NCBI GenBank assembly: GCA_964621615.1
Contig: CAZUMW010000001.1
Span: 62,001 to 126,000 of the forward strand
Direction: 5' to 3'
Origin: CAZUMW01 sp964621615
Lineage (GTDB): Bacteria; Desulfobacterota; WTBG01; CAIYCZ01; CAIRTM01
DNA: 64,000 bases
Part shown: positions 27,901 through 36,117 of the stretch, piece after piece
Layout of the letters: each line of letters opens with the position of its first letter
Numbering within the stretch: position 1 is the stretch's first letter
Translations under genes and position numbers: made by a program
The notes under the pieces: model-generated
What the model was told of the DNA's origin: nothing
Databases searched by the model: none
What the model saw: only the letters and a program-made list of their open reading frames with translations

Positions 27901-29871
27901 CTAATGCGGCTTTTCAAAGCGGGTGTCGTGATATCCGCCCGGGTCATTGACGTTGTCCAGGGCGCTGCGAACCATCTCTGCCATATCCCGCATCACAAAC
28001 GGTTTGTGTATTATCGCTCGAAGGCCCATTGATTCGGCCCTCATCTCTTCGGCTTCATTGCTTGCACCTGAACAGAGCAAAACAGGCACCATGGGGCGAA
28101 TTTTAAAGACTTCCTCCGCGAGCTCGAACCCCGTCATCCCGGGCATGTTTTTGTCTGTAATCACTAAATCGAATTGAGACGGATCAATTCGAAATCGCTC
28201 CAGTGCCTCAAAGGGGTCAGTTACCGTATCCACCCGGTACCCGAACTCCTCGAGCATCTCAAAGGCAATATCCGCGACCGCCCTTTCGTCATCAACAAAA
28301 AGCAGCCGCTCGCTGCCCCCCCGCGGCATCGGCCCGGACTGCTCCTGTGCAGACGTGCCTGCGTTTTCCAGAACCGGGAAGAGCAGCTCAAAGACCGATC
28401 CGTGTCCCGGCCGGCTTTGAACGCGGATATCGCCGCCGTTGCTTTTCACGATTCCATGGGCTGCCGACAGGCCCAGCCCGGTTCCCTCCCCCGGACGCTT
28501 GGTTGAAAAAAAGGGATCAAAGATTCGCTGCCTGGTTGCCTCATCCATGCCGGTCCCTGTGTCTTTCACGCTGACACGAATATATGTTCCGCTTTGAAGG
28601 CAGCCCGCGTGGTCCCCGTTTCCATTGCCGAAGAATATATCGTCAACGATTACGTCCAGCGCCCCCCCCTTCCCGCTCATGGCATGGACGGCATTGGTGC
28701 ATAGATTCATAAGAACCTGGTGTACCTGCGTGGGATCCGCCAGGATCATGTCTTTGGCTGTATGAATTTCATAGGAGATAGTAATGTTTTTGGGCTGTGT
28801 TGCTTTCATGAGTTTGAGTGTCTCTTTGACAAGAGAAGACATGCTTACAGCGATGCGCTCCTGCTCCTGATGGCGACTGAAGGTCAGGATTTGCCTGATC
28901 AAATCTTTTGCCCGGCTGCTGGCCTGGATGATCTGCTGAAAACAGTATTTGATTCTGCTTTGATCGATATTCTTTTTGTGCAGCCCTATCTCTGAATAAC
29001 CCATGATGCCCGTGAGAATATTATTGAAATCGTGAGCGATCCCGCCCGCAAGCGTCCCGATAGCCTCCATTTTATGTGTATGCATCAGCTCCTGCTCCGC
29101 TTTCTTGCGCTCTTCCATTTCTCTCAGGAGCGCTTTGTTTTTTTCCTGGAGCTCGGCGGTGCGCTCCCGAACCCGCTGCTCAAGCTCGCGGTTGACCGCT
29201 TTTACTTTTTCCTGTTCCTGCTCAAGCAGCCGGGCCAGAAAGAAGTCCCTGCGCGCATAGAACTCAATGGAATAACAGGCAAACATGCCGATTATGTTTG
29301 CGGTTATGAAGAAAAAGTTGTTGTTAATGAACATTGTTACGGGCGTGGTGCTCATGGCGGCAACTTCATAGAACATCACTATTGCCCAACCTGCAGCGGA
29401 TGCCCATATAAACCGGGCCTGCATTAATGTATATCCAAAAATAAATACAATGATAAGGCCGGCATAGTAGGAAAAGGTGATCGGCGGCGGAGCGATAATA
29501 ATCATATAAATGATACCCAGACCGGTCAGGAACATCATCAATGCAAAAACCGGCTGCATGAATTTTTTAAAATTTTTATGAAAGCTCAGCAGCATGAGCC
29601 CGAAAAGGCCGGGACATATCCCGGCATAGCGGATCGTCCATAAACGGGCTTTCATCTCGGGAACCAGAAATGCATCCAGTATCCCGAATATGACCCAGAC
29701 AAAAATGGCCAGCACAAGCGATAACCGGAAAAGCGGCAGTGATTTGCGAAAGTAGTGCTCTAAAAATTTTGATTCAAGCTCTTCCGGAAATGAGAGCGTG
29801 AGCGGGTTTAATCGCATTTCGCGAATACCGGGAGTGGCAAAGAACAAAATGGATTCTTCTGATTTCATCAT
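27901..29871 (-). CDS. membrane hybrid histidine kinase (6 TM, HisKA, HATPase_c, receiver)
   Basis: 656 residues from the ATG at 29869-29871, which has RBS GGAAG eight bases upstream; a TTG at 29892 would add seven residues. Six membrane helices (about 48-200 in the longer numbering) with almost no loop suggest the membrane itself or a membrane signal is sensed. A coiled coil (about 215-275) leads to the H-box GGIAHDFNN (H287), N-box, G1 (DTGTGM) and G2 (GTGLGLSAAHG), then a receiver domain with D580 (VITDKNMP). The last 13 residues are a charged tail. No separate regulator is adjacent. A promoter and attenuator-like hairpin lie upstream. Confidence 0.9.
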   Translation of the reverse strand: MMKSEESILFFATPGIREMRLNPLTLSFPEELESKFLEHYFRKSLPLFRLSLVLAIFVWVIFGILDAFLVPEMKARLWTIRYAGICPGLFGLMLLSFHKNFKKFMQPVFALMMFLTGLGIIYMIIIAPPPITFSYYAGLIIVFIFGYTLMQARFIWASAAGWAIVMFYEVAAMSTTPVTMFINNNFFFITANIIGMFACYSIEFYARRDFFLARLLEQEQEKVKAVNRELEQRVRERTAELQEKNKALLREMEERKKAEQELMHTHKMEAIGTLAGGIAHDFNNILTGIMGYSEIGLHKKNIDQSRIKYCFQQIIQASSRAKDLIRQILTFSRHQEQERIAVSMSSLVKETLKLMKATQPKNITISYEIHTAKDMILADPTQVHQVLMNLCTNAVHAMSGKGGALDVIVDDIFFGNGNGDHAGCLQSGTYIRVSVKDTGTGMDEATRQRIFDPFFSTKRPGEGTGLGLSAAHGIVKSNGGDIRVQSRPGHGSVFELLFPVLENAGTSAQEQSGPMPRGGSERLLFVDDERAVADIAFEMLEEFGYRVDTVTDPFEALERFRIDPSQFDLVITDKNMPGMTGFELAEEVFKIRPMVPVLLCSGASNEAEEMRAESMGLRAIIHKPFVMRDMAEMVRSALDNVNDPGGYHDTRFEKPH

Positions 29872-29924
29872 AGCAATCTTCCGGTTTTGCAATAATAAGC
29901 CGGATAAGCCATTGCAAAAAAAAC

Positions 29925-29949
29925 AAAAAAACCTCGTACAGGTTTTTTT
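29925..29949 (-). terminator. intrinsic terminator or attenuator in the kinase leader
   Basis: A perfect 10-bp stem AAAAAAACCT/AGGTTTTTTT with a 5-base loop. On the minus strand it ends in a T-tract, about 55 bases before the kinase ATG and about 60-80 bases after a possible promoter. It could be an attenuator or the end of a short RNA. Confidence 0.6.
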
Positions 29950-30013
29950 AAGTTAATAATATTTTAGTACAAAAAAGTATAGGCTTAATAATTATCGGAA
30001 GAAAAAGTAAATT

Positions 30014-30042
30014 CTTAAAGGTAAATTTTAAATAGATGTCAA
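30014..30042 (-). promoter_or_regulatory. putative sigma70 promoter upstream of the membrane hybrid kinase
   Basis: Minus-strand TTGACA (complement of 30037-30042), 17-base spacer, then TTTAAG (complement of 30014-30019). The -35 is perfect; the -10 is weaker. The surrounding region is strikingly AT-rich. Confidence 0.4.
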
Positions 30043-30080
30043 GCACACGTTTGGCAGGATTGTGCAGAATCGGTAAGGAT

Positions 30081-30102
30081 AAAAAAGACCGGGAGGGCCG
30101 GT
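30081..30102 (-). terminator. intrinsic terminator after the methyltransferase gene
   Basis: A 5-bp stem ACCGG/CCGGT with loop GAGGG lies at 30088-30102; the adjacent six A on the plus strand give the T-tract on the minus strand. It follows the methyltransferase stop by about 70 bases. Confidence 0.6.
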
Positions 30103-30170
30103 ATCAGAGAAACAGCTCGGCCGGGGAGAAATCCGGTAACGTGTCGCGCACGACTGGGCTTCGATGGTTT

Positions 30171-31040
30171 TTAACAAGCAGAAAGGTGCTTATACGGCAT
30201 ATCGTTATGCGGCAAGGGTTGACGGCTGTCCATTGCTTCGCCTGCGGTGCCGACAGCAATATTGTATATGCCCCATTTGTCCGTCGTGCATCGTATGTTA
30301 TTGAACAAGGGTTCCATGAGCGCTTTCATTTCCGCTTCGGAGCGATACCTGAGCTTCCATGAAGTGCCGCTTGTCGTCTGGCACACTTTTTCCATCAGCT
30401 TACGGCTGGGGTTGTCAAGCTGATTGTCAACCAGAATTGTTCCATGCGGCCGCAAAAGGGCTGAAAGCATGTTCAGTGACCGGCGAACCGTTTCATCATC
30501 ACAATAAACATACAGACCGGAAACAACAATTACATCCGGCTCAAAATCAAGAGCCCGCTTAAGCGCCTTGCCGTCAAAGACATCTGCTTTTTGGAAAGTG
30601 ATATTCTCCTGCACACCGAATTTTTCCGCCAGCAGCCGGCCGACCTGCAGAGACCGCTCGTCCCTGTCAAGACAAAGGGCCCGAAAACTGTTTTTCAAAC
30701 CGCTGTCCAGCTCAACCAGATACCGTGCCGAGCCGCTTGCGATATCCAGTATGCAGGTGCTGTTGCTTTTCTGCATATTTTCAGTGATATGCCGGGAAAT
30801 GATTGTTTTTATCGTTTCCTTTCTGTTGCGGGTTGCCTTCACCGCAGGCAGGTTAAGGATGATTTTATCAATTACCGCACCCACGAGCCCCTCTCCCGAG
30901 GACTTGTTTTGATACATGTATTCAAAATTAAATCCCGTATCCGCCAGCCCCTCAATCGAGTTTCTTCCCAGCGTGCTTTTGTACATAAGGGGCTTAACGA
31001 TTTTGGAGTAAAAAAAATCATCAAAAAATAAAGACCCCAT
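30171..31040 (-). CDS. class I SAM-dependent methyltransferase, possibly PF12147-like
   Basis: 289 residues. A 100-residue N-terminal helical region is followed by a class I methyltransferase fold: CILDIASGSARYLVE as the SAM loop, a second acidic strand LCLDRD, and DVIVVSGLYVY / GTILVDNQ later in the sheet. It resembles the methyltransferase part of YnbC-type proteins (PF12147), which are found with lipid-linked enzymes; this is a recollection, not a search result. It lies 116 bases downstream of the PilZ-hotdog gene on the same strand, so joint regulation is plausible. A terminator follows. Confidence 0.75.
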   Translation of the reverse strand: MGSLFFDDFFYSKIVKPLMYKSTLGRNSIEGLADTGFNFEYMYQNKSSGEGLVGAVIDKIILNLPAVKATRNRKETIKTIISRHITENMQKSNSTCILDIASGSARYLVELDSGLKNSFRALCLDRDERSLQVGRLLAEKFGVQENITFQKADVFDGKALKRALDFEPDVIVVSGLYVYCDDETVRRSLNMLSALLRPHGTILVDNQLDNPSRKLMEKVCQTTSGTSWKLRYRSEAEMKALMEPLFNNIRCTTDKWGIYNIAVGTAGEAMDSRQPLPHNDMPYKHLSAC

Positions 31041-31156
31041 GAATCCACTCCTTTACAGTCTTCGGTGCAGTGCTTTTTGTCATGAAACGGAAAAAGGCAG
31101 TAAAAACAACGCGTGGCCTGCATTCCGAAAGAACAGGTCTTGCGGTGACCTGCGGG

Positions 31157-32566
31157 TCACGCCGCCCCGGAATACGAGGCAGTCAGGGCTTTTGTGCCGC
31201 TGCTCATTTTCAGCCATTGCGGATAGCTTAACATTTGCAAAAAATAGGTCATGGTTCCCGTGCCAACAACGTCATCTTCGTTTCTGAGCTCAATGGAAAC
31301 TTTTTCAATGTGACGCCTTCTTTTGTAAAACTGATCTATAATTCGCTCAAAGCGCTGCTCATGAATACGGGCATATATTTTGAGATCGGAGGTGCTGGGC
31401 CTGATGAATTTCAGATCCGTTTTCAGAAGCCACAAATTGAGCCCCCACACCGCATCTGCCGGGTGAACACCGAACGTCGGCATTCCCCTCAGTAAGCTGT
31501 AAAGCGCTATCCCGCCTGTGTAATCGCCGGCCAGGCAGTATACGGAAGACTGATGCGAGGTGTGCTGGTTGACGGCCTTGCTCTCAAAGGGGACAATTGA
31601 TTGACAGTAGCCTTCCCGTATATCTTCAACACGCCAGCCGGAAAACTCAAGAAGCGGAACATTTTTCTGCAGCAGCCGGGTGGTCGTCACGGGATTGCAG
31701 TAAAGCTGATAGTGTTCTTCCCAGGAAATGTTTTCATGCTCATCGGAGGGGCTCTTTTCATCGTAAAGCATTTCGATGATATGATAGCACCCGGAGGAAA
31801 ATGGTGATTTCTCAAGTATGCTTCTAATGGCAGCGGACTGATAAAGAAGCCGGGCTAGCAGAAACCGTACCCGATAGTGTGCTGTTCTAACGAGAACCAT
31901 ATTCTGAAGTGTGTCGTTAAGCGTACGGGCACTCTCGTCGAGAGACGCCAGAATTGCCCGGGATCGTTCGACAATTGTCCGGTCATCTGCTCCGTTGCCT
32001 GCCTGATAGTCAAGCTCTATCAGCTCCTCTATCGTTTTTCTGAGATCAATCAGAAAGAAAGATTTTATCTCCTGCTGTTTGTTAAAATCATCCGTCTTCT
32101 GCGTTACTCCCTGTGCGTATGACATCAGCAGTGCGTCATCCAGCAAAATACGCTTTCGCACTTCAAGCCTTTCCGATTTATCCATCCCGACAAACCGGAC
32201 GCCGATTAACTCGGCGCCGTCTTCATGGGTGCCCCTGCTCCACACTCGCTCGCAGTCGATTTTCAGGTTCCTTAACAGCGGGATGCTTATCTGAAAATCA
32301 CATTCCAGGCTGCTCTGCTGGTGCAGCTCAAGACATGCCCCTGAATCACTGACATTCCTCAGGCGGGCGGCAATCATCATTTTTGAGCTTTTGTACAGCA
32401 AAGCCATCGTGCTGAAGCTTGTCCTGACCGTATTTCTGCGGTCGATTACCTTTCGTCTTCTGCTCCGTATAAAGGGGCTCGACCTTCTGTCTGCAAGCAC
32501 CGTGCGCATCTTTGTGTTTCCAAAGGACAGGTACGGATGGCTCTCAGCCGTAAGGTGCTCTGCCAT
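31157..32566 (-). CDS. PilZ domain fused to a hotdog thioesterase-like domain
   Basis: 469 residues; RBS GGGAGG 9 bases before the ATG. Residues about 35-140 form a PilZ domain: an arginine cluster (RRRKVIDRR) and RNVSDSGACLEL, matching the N-x-S-x-x-G c-di-GMP motif. Residues about 150-290 are mostly helical with no known domain. The C-terminal 170 residues resemble a hotdog fold of the YiiD-C/DUF4442 thioesterase type: a VNQHTSHQ segment, an AGDYTGG helix, and LKTDLKFIRPSTSDLKIYARI forming the long strands. The reading is that c-di-GMP binding controls an acyl-thioester hydrolase or acyl-binding domain. The PilZ part is secure; the hotdog call is moderately sure. Confidence 0.65.
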   Translation of the reverse strand: MAEHLTAESHPYLSFGNTKMRTVLADRRSSPFIRSRRRKVIDRRNTVRTSFSTMALLYKSSKMMIAARLRNVSDSGACLELHQQSSLECDFQISIPLLRNLKIDCERVWSRGTHEDGAELIGVRFVGMDKSERLEVRKRILLDDALLMSYAQGVTQKTDDFNKQQEIKSFFLIDLRKTIEELIELDYQAGNGADDRTIVERSRAILASLDESARTLNDTLQNMVLVRTAHYRVRFLLARLLYQSAAIRSILEKSPFSSGCYHIIEMLYDEKSPSDEHENISWEEHYQLYCNPVTTTRLLQKNVPLLEFSGWRVEDIREGYCQSIVPFESKAVNQHTSHQSSVYCLAGDYTGGIALYSLLRGMPTFGVHPADAVWGLNLWLLKTDLKFIRPSTSDLKIYARIHEQRFERIIDQFYKRRRHIEKVSIELRNEDDVVGTGTMTYFLQMLSYPQWLKMSSGTKALTASYSGAA

Positions 32567-33088
32567 AGCTTTTTTCCTCCCGCTATAGGGTCAATTAATC
32601 AGGGCATGTTTTTTAACGCAACCAGCAAAAAACCGACTCCGGATGGAGCTTTGCACCATCAATCAAATGTTAAGGGGATTACATGTGGTTTAATGAGAGC
32701 AATTTATATGCCTAAAAAACCGGGACAGGTGATGATACTGTATGTGGGCTGTCTTTTGGAGACGTCTACTACCGGTTGGGTTTGGAGGATGGGAAAAAGA
32801 AAGTTTACCTTAAAATAATTTATATGTTTTGGAGTTCATTTGTGTTCAATAATTTTATTAAACGCTTTTTATGTCATTTTTTTGACATATTAATGATGAT
32901 AGGCACTTCGTGTGGATTGCTTGCAGGAATACCGAAGCGCACCAAGACCGCCCTGTATTTTAGTCGGGGAAGAACAGGAACAATTGCAATGATCACATTA
33001 CATTGCCGGGATGTCCATCATAGGCCGGCCAGGGATCAGGGGGGGCAGCTGTGTGTGTGGGGGCAGCATGAGACCGTACAGTAATTAT
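32567..33088. other. 522-bp intergenic region, no supported gene
   Basis: Between the AOR stop and the PilZ-hotdog start. Short ORFs (for example 32537-32818 +) have no RBS or protein-like pattern. The region is AT-rich near 32820-32900. The promoter of the PilZ-hotdog gene should lie at its left end, but I could not fix -10/-35 boxes. Confidence 0.4.
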
Positions 33089-34849
33089 CTAACCGATCAG
33101 CTGCTCAACATGCTCAAGCGCTTTTTTTACAAAAGGCTCATCGATCATGCCGGCCGGGGACATCGTCTCAAATATGCGTCCGGGAATACGGCTCTTTGTG
33201 AGGGAAAAGCCTTCCCTCTTCTTAAAATTACATTTGCACCGATATATATCAGAGCCGACAGTATTGAGCCGGTCCCCGCCGGTATCATACCCGGCAACGG
33301 CAAGAGCCTGTGAAACCACTTCCGCTGTATAGATCTTCCTGGCAAAAAAGCACACAACAAGGCTTGACAGTATTTGCCGCCAGCTCTCCTCCTCAAAAAG
33401 GCTGCGTGCGAGTTCTTCCGGCGTAACGTTTCGCACAAGGGTTTCCTTCTGATCAAAGCTGTATCCGGCATTGTCGAGGTGGCTGTGCCGGGCACCCATT
33501 ATATATCCCACATGAGATCCTGGGCCGGTATGGTAGCCGGGCATCTCATTGCCGCCGAAAGAAAGAGCAAAGTCCTGTCCCCCGTAAACTGACGAAGCAT
33601 GATCAACTCCCCGGGCAAGAGCACCATAAAAATCGTTCGGCTGGTCGACGATGTTCTCAGCTGCGCGCCGGTAGCTCTTTGTGTCGCCCCAGGAAAGCCT
33701 GACGGCGCTTGTGTCATGTTCGGTAATCAATCCTTTTTCCAGAGCCTCGGTCGCCCATGCCAGAATGACACCCGTGCTCATAACATCCAGACCGAGGGCT
33801 TCGATACGATCCATCAGCACCAGGTAATCACGCGCATCGGTAACGCCGAGCATTGATCCTATGGCATACAGGGGCTCGTAGTCATAGGATATCATGGATG
33901 TTTTATAAAAGTAGGGTTCATCCTCATATGGCTCCCGAAGCGCAGCAATGTGAATACAGCCTACCGGACAGTGGGAGCAGGCCAGCCGCCTGCCGAGATA
34001 TTCCCGGGCGATATGCTCGCCGGTCAGTGATTCCGGGTTTTCCATCCGAGCGGCTGAGAGGTTTTTTACCGGCAGCGCGCCGAGCTCATTCAGCGGTTCG
34101 ATATTGCCGGCGGTTCCAAGATCATGGTATTTTTGCATTTCCGCAGTGCCGACGGCTTTTTTGTAAATATCATCATAGAGCTTCCGGTAGAGCTTCCGGT
34201 CGGTTACGGGCAGGGTTCTTTTGCCTGAAACAACAACGGCCTTAAGTTTTTTGCTGCCGAACACTGCACCAAGCCCGAGCCTGCCGAAGTGGCGGTAGGT
34301 TTCAGTGGTAACGCCGGCAAAGGATACCTGCTGCTCACCGGCGCGCCCGATGCGCATAATGGTTCTCAGCCCCGCTGCCGGTTCGTTTTCGCGTATGATC
34401 CGCCCTGCAGTAAACAGGCTGTCCATACCCCACAGGGCGGAAGCGTCTCTAAAGCAGACGCGGCTGCCGTGTATTGCCAGATACACCGGATCTTTTGATG
34501 CTCCCGTTATAACCACGGCACCGTAGCCGGCCATTCTGATTGCGACCGCGCTGCGTCCGCCGCAGTGGCTTTCGCCGAGATTGCCGGTGTGTGGCGATTT
34601 GAACATGGCAACCGTTTTTGAGGCAAGCGGAAACAGCCCGGTCAGCGGACCGACTGCAAAAATGATTGGATTTTCCGGCGAAAGAGGGTCGCACTCCTGC
34701 GGGCAGTGCTCATGCAGCAGGCGCGATGCTGCGCCGGCTCCCCCGAACCAGGTCTGAAAAAGATCAGGGCGATCCTGCACCGTAAATGTTTTATTGGTTA
34801 AATCGATATACAGGACGCGCGAAATTACATCATGATCTGACATGCTCAC
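33089..34849 (-). CDS. aor: aldehyde:ferredoxin oxidoreductase (tungsten/molybdenum pterin)
   Basis: 586 residues, family length. The N-terminal domain has LYIDLTNKT, WFGGAGAASRLL and GPLTGLFPLASKT, the bis-pterin-binding segments of the AOR family. CSHCPVGC gives three cysteines of the [4Fe-4S] and a later Cys in the KCNF region near 553 fits the fourth. The enzyme oxidises aldehydes to acids (or reduces acids) with ferredoxin as partner, in the cytoplasm of anaerobes. It overlaps the upstream ferredoxin by 4 bases (ATGA-type coupling), so the two are an operon. Aldehyde specificity is not visible. Confidence 0.93.
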   Translation of the reverse strand: MSMSDHDVISRVLYIDLTNKTFTVQDRPDLFQTWFGGAGAASRLLHEHCPQECDPLSPENPIIFAVGPLTGLFPLASKTVAMFKSPHTGNLGESHCGGRSAVAIRMAGYGAVVITGASKDPVYLAIHGSRVCFRDASALWGMDSLFTAGRIIRENEPAAGLRTIMRIGRAGEQQVSFAGVTTETYRHFGRLGLGAVFGSKKLKAVVVSGKRTLPVTDRKLYRKLYDDIYKKAVGTAEMQKYHDLGTAGNIEPLNELGALPVKNLSAARMENPESLTGEHIAREYLGRRLACSHCPVGCIHIAALREPYEDEPYFYKTSMISYDYEPLYAIGSMLGVTDARDYLVLMDRIEALGLDVMSTGVILAWATEALEKGLITEHDTSAVRLSWGDTKSYRRAAENIVDQPNDFYGALARGVDHASSVYGGQDFALSFGGNEMPGYHTGPGSHVGYIMGARHSHLDNAGYSFDQKETLVRNVTPEELARSLFEEESWRQILSSLVVCFFARKIYTAEVVSQALAVAGYDTGGDRLNTVGSDIYRCKCNFKKREGFSLTKSRIPGRIFETMSPAGMIDEPFVKKALEHVEQLIG

Positions 34850-35250
34850 TCCGTACGCTCTTTTTTATGCCGTAAAACGCCGTGGGGACAATACCTGGCG
34901 CAGTATCCGCAATAGGTGCATATCATGGGCTTGCCGGTTTCATCGTCCCAGAAAACAGCACCAATCGGGCAGGCTGCACAGCAGTTGCCGCACCCGATAC
35001 ACAACGAGCTGTTAAACCTGACCCCCGAATCCTTTCTCTCTGTGAGCGCACCCGTGGGACACACGCGGGCACAGGGCGGATTGGTGCAGGACCTGCATAC
35101 AATAACGGTAAATCCGTTTTCCATGCCTCCTATTGAACGGACCCCTATTCTGCTTTGAGAAAGCCCGGGGGCGTTATGACGCCTGCTGCAGGCAAACATA
35201 CAGCCTTGGCATCCCACACACCGCTGCGGATCGGTCACTTCAAGCTTCAT
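34846..35250 (-). CDS. 4Fe-4S ferredoxin, electron partner of the AOR
   Basis: 134 residues. Cysteine clusters CVGCQGCMFAC, CRSCTNPPCARVCPTGAL, CIGCGNCCAACP and CTYCGYCARYCP give four [4Fe-4S] sites, the HycB/DMSO-reductase electron-transfer arrangement. It probably hands electrons from AOR to other carriers. The stop overlaps the AOR start by 4 bases. Confidence 0.9.
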   Translation of the reverse strand: MKLEVTDPQRCVGCQGCMFACSRRHNAPGLSQSRIGVRSIGGMENGFTVIVCRSCTNPPCARVCPTGALTERKDSGVRFNSSLCIGCGNCCAACPIGAVFWDDETGKPMICTYCGYCARYCPHGVLRHKKERTE

Positions 35251-35564
35251 ATGGCCGTAGCAGCTCCTTTAAAGATATGTATTTACATTCAACAACCGGT
35301 TATGATTCCTGTGATTACAAATGAGTTGATTATAGTCAGGATTTCCGGTGTGTTATTTTATAAATAATTACACAGGCGGCACAGTCAAGGGACCACGTCA
35401 GGCGGGGGTCGTTCAGGGTCTATTAGCCGAACCCGCGTGCAGGAGAACCAACTATGGGTGATCTTTCCTTTTATTTGTTGAGCGGTGAGGTCCCGGATAA
35501 TTTAGATATTCAGATACGTCTTAATGGTGCGGGTCGTGCCGGAGGTTTTGGTGGGTGAACGTGG
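35251..35564. other. 314-bp intergenic region
   Basis: A plus-strand 34-codon ORF at 35455-35559 (MGDLSFYLLSGEVP..) has a plausible RBS (CAGGAG) but no recognisable protein pattern, and its right end meets the DUF6868-like gene on the other strand. Nothing else is supported. Confidence 0.35.
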
Positions 35565-35813
35565 TCATGCGATGATTGTGAGGGCGATCCATGGCACAAT
35601 GTTGAAAACGAACACGAAAATCTTATAGATGCCAATGAGCAAATAGAGAACCGAGTTGAAAGTATCCCGTGGCATAGGAAACCACGTGCAGTGAATTCGA
35701 TAGACGAAGTCACTGCCGAATCCAAAGGCAACCACCAAAACCGATAGCACCAGCAACGCTACGTTCAGGATGGTGCACCACATGAAAAACCGTGTCAGCA
35801 TTGCAATATCCAT
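35565..35813 (-). CDS. DUF6868-like small membrane protein
   Basis: 82 residues with two hydrophobic segments (about 8-30 and 55-80) and the pattern FxxWCTxxN near the start and DFVYRIHCTWFPMPRDTF in the middle, which I associate with the DUF6868 family of small inner-membrane proteins of unknown function. RBS GAAAG. It lies in the accessory patch beside repeat copy B and the IS element. Confidence 0.7.
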   Translation of the reverse strand: MDIAMLTRFFMWCTILNVALLVLSVLVVAFGFGSDFVYRIHCTWFPMPRDTFNSVLYLLIGIYKIFVFVFNIVPWIALTIIA

Positions 35814-35876
35814 CTCGCTTTCCTTTCTAATAATGAATGGACATGATACTCAATGTTAATTTTAGATCTGTCACCC

Positions 35877-36010
35877 CTCTTTTTGTTGATGGAGTGGACA
35901 GGTCTCGGTAATTAAGATTTTCAGATTAAATTAATATATCTTATTGCCTGATGTTCCGGAAAGGCACTTTTCCTGCTTTTTGTAAGTTCCCCCTCTTTTG
36001 TAAAGAGGGG
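35877..36010. repeat. dispersed repeat, copy B, ending in a hairpin
   Basis: It shares CTCTTTTTGTTGATG, the CAGATTA..ATATCTTATTGC..TGAT block and CCCCCTCTTTT with copy A (26779-26886). Its right end is a perfect 9-bp hairpin CCCCTCTTT-TGT-AAAGAGGGG (35990-36010). The palindromic GGGG..CCCC form is widespread in bacterial intergenic repeats. Confidence 0.6.
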
Positions 36011-36108
36011 TTAGGGGAGATTTTTATTCTCCGGTCTTCCTGCTTTTTAAATAGATACTCAGGTCACGGTAATAATCCTCATGGGGGCCGGTCATGATTA
36101 ATTTCAGT

Positions 36109-36117
36109 GTATCATCA
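36109..36117. repeat. IS target-site duplication, left copy
   Basis: GTATCATCA, repeated exactly at 37130-37138 on the other side of the element. Nine bases fits the IS4 family. Confidence 0.75.

Noticed and set aside
27849..27947. N-terminal extension of the barrel protein
   Set aside because: It would overlap the kinase gene and removes the signal peptide from the start; the internal ATG is better.
32537..32818. 93-codon plus-strand ORF
   Set aside because: Starts inside the PilZ-hotdog gene on the other strand and has no family pattern.
35455..35559. 34-codon ORF with an RBS-like CAGGAG
   Set aside because: Too short and low in protein-like pattern; recorded only as part of the intergenic entry.
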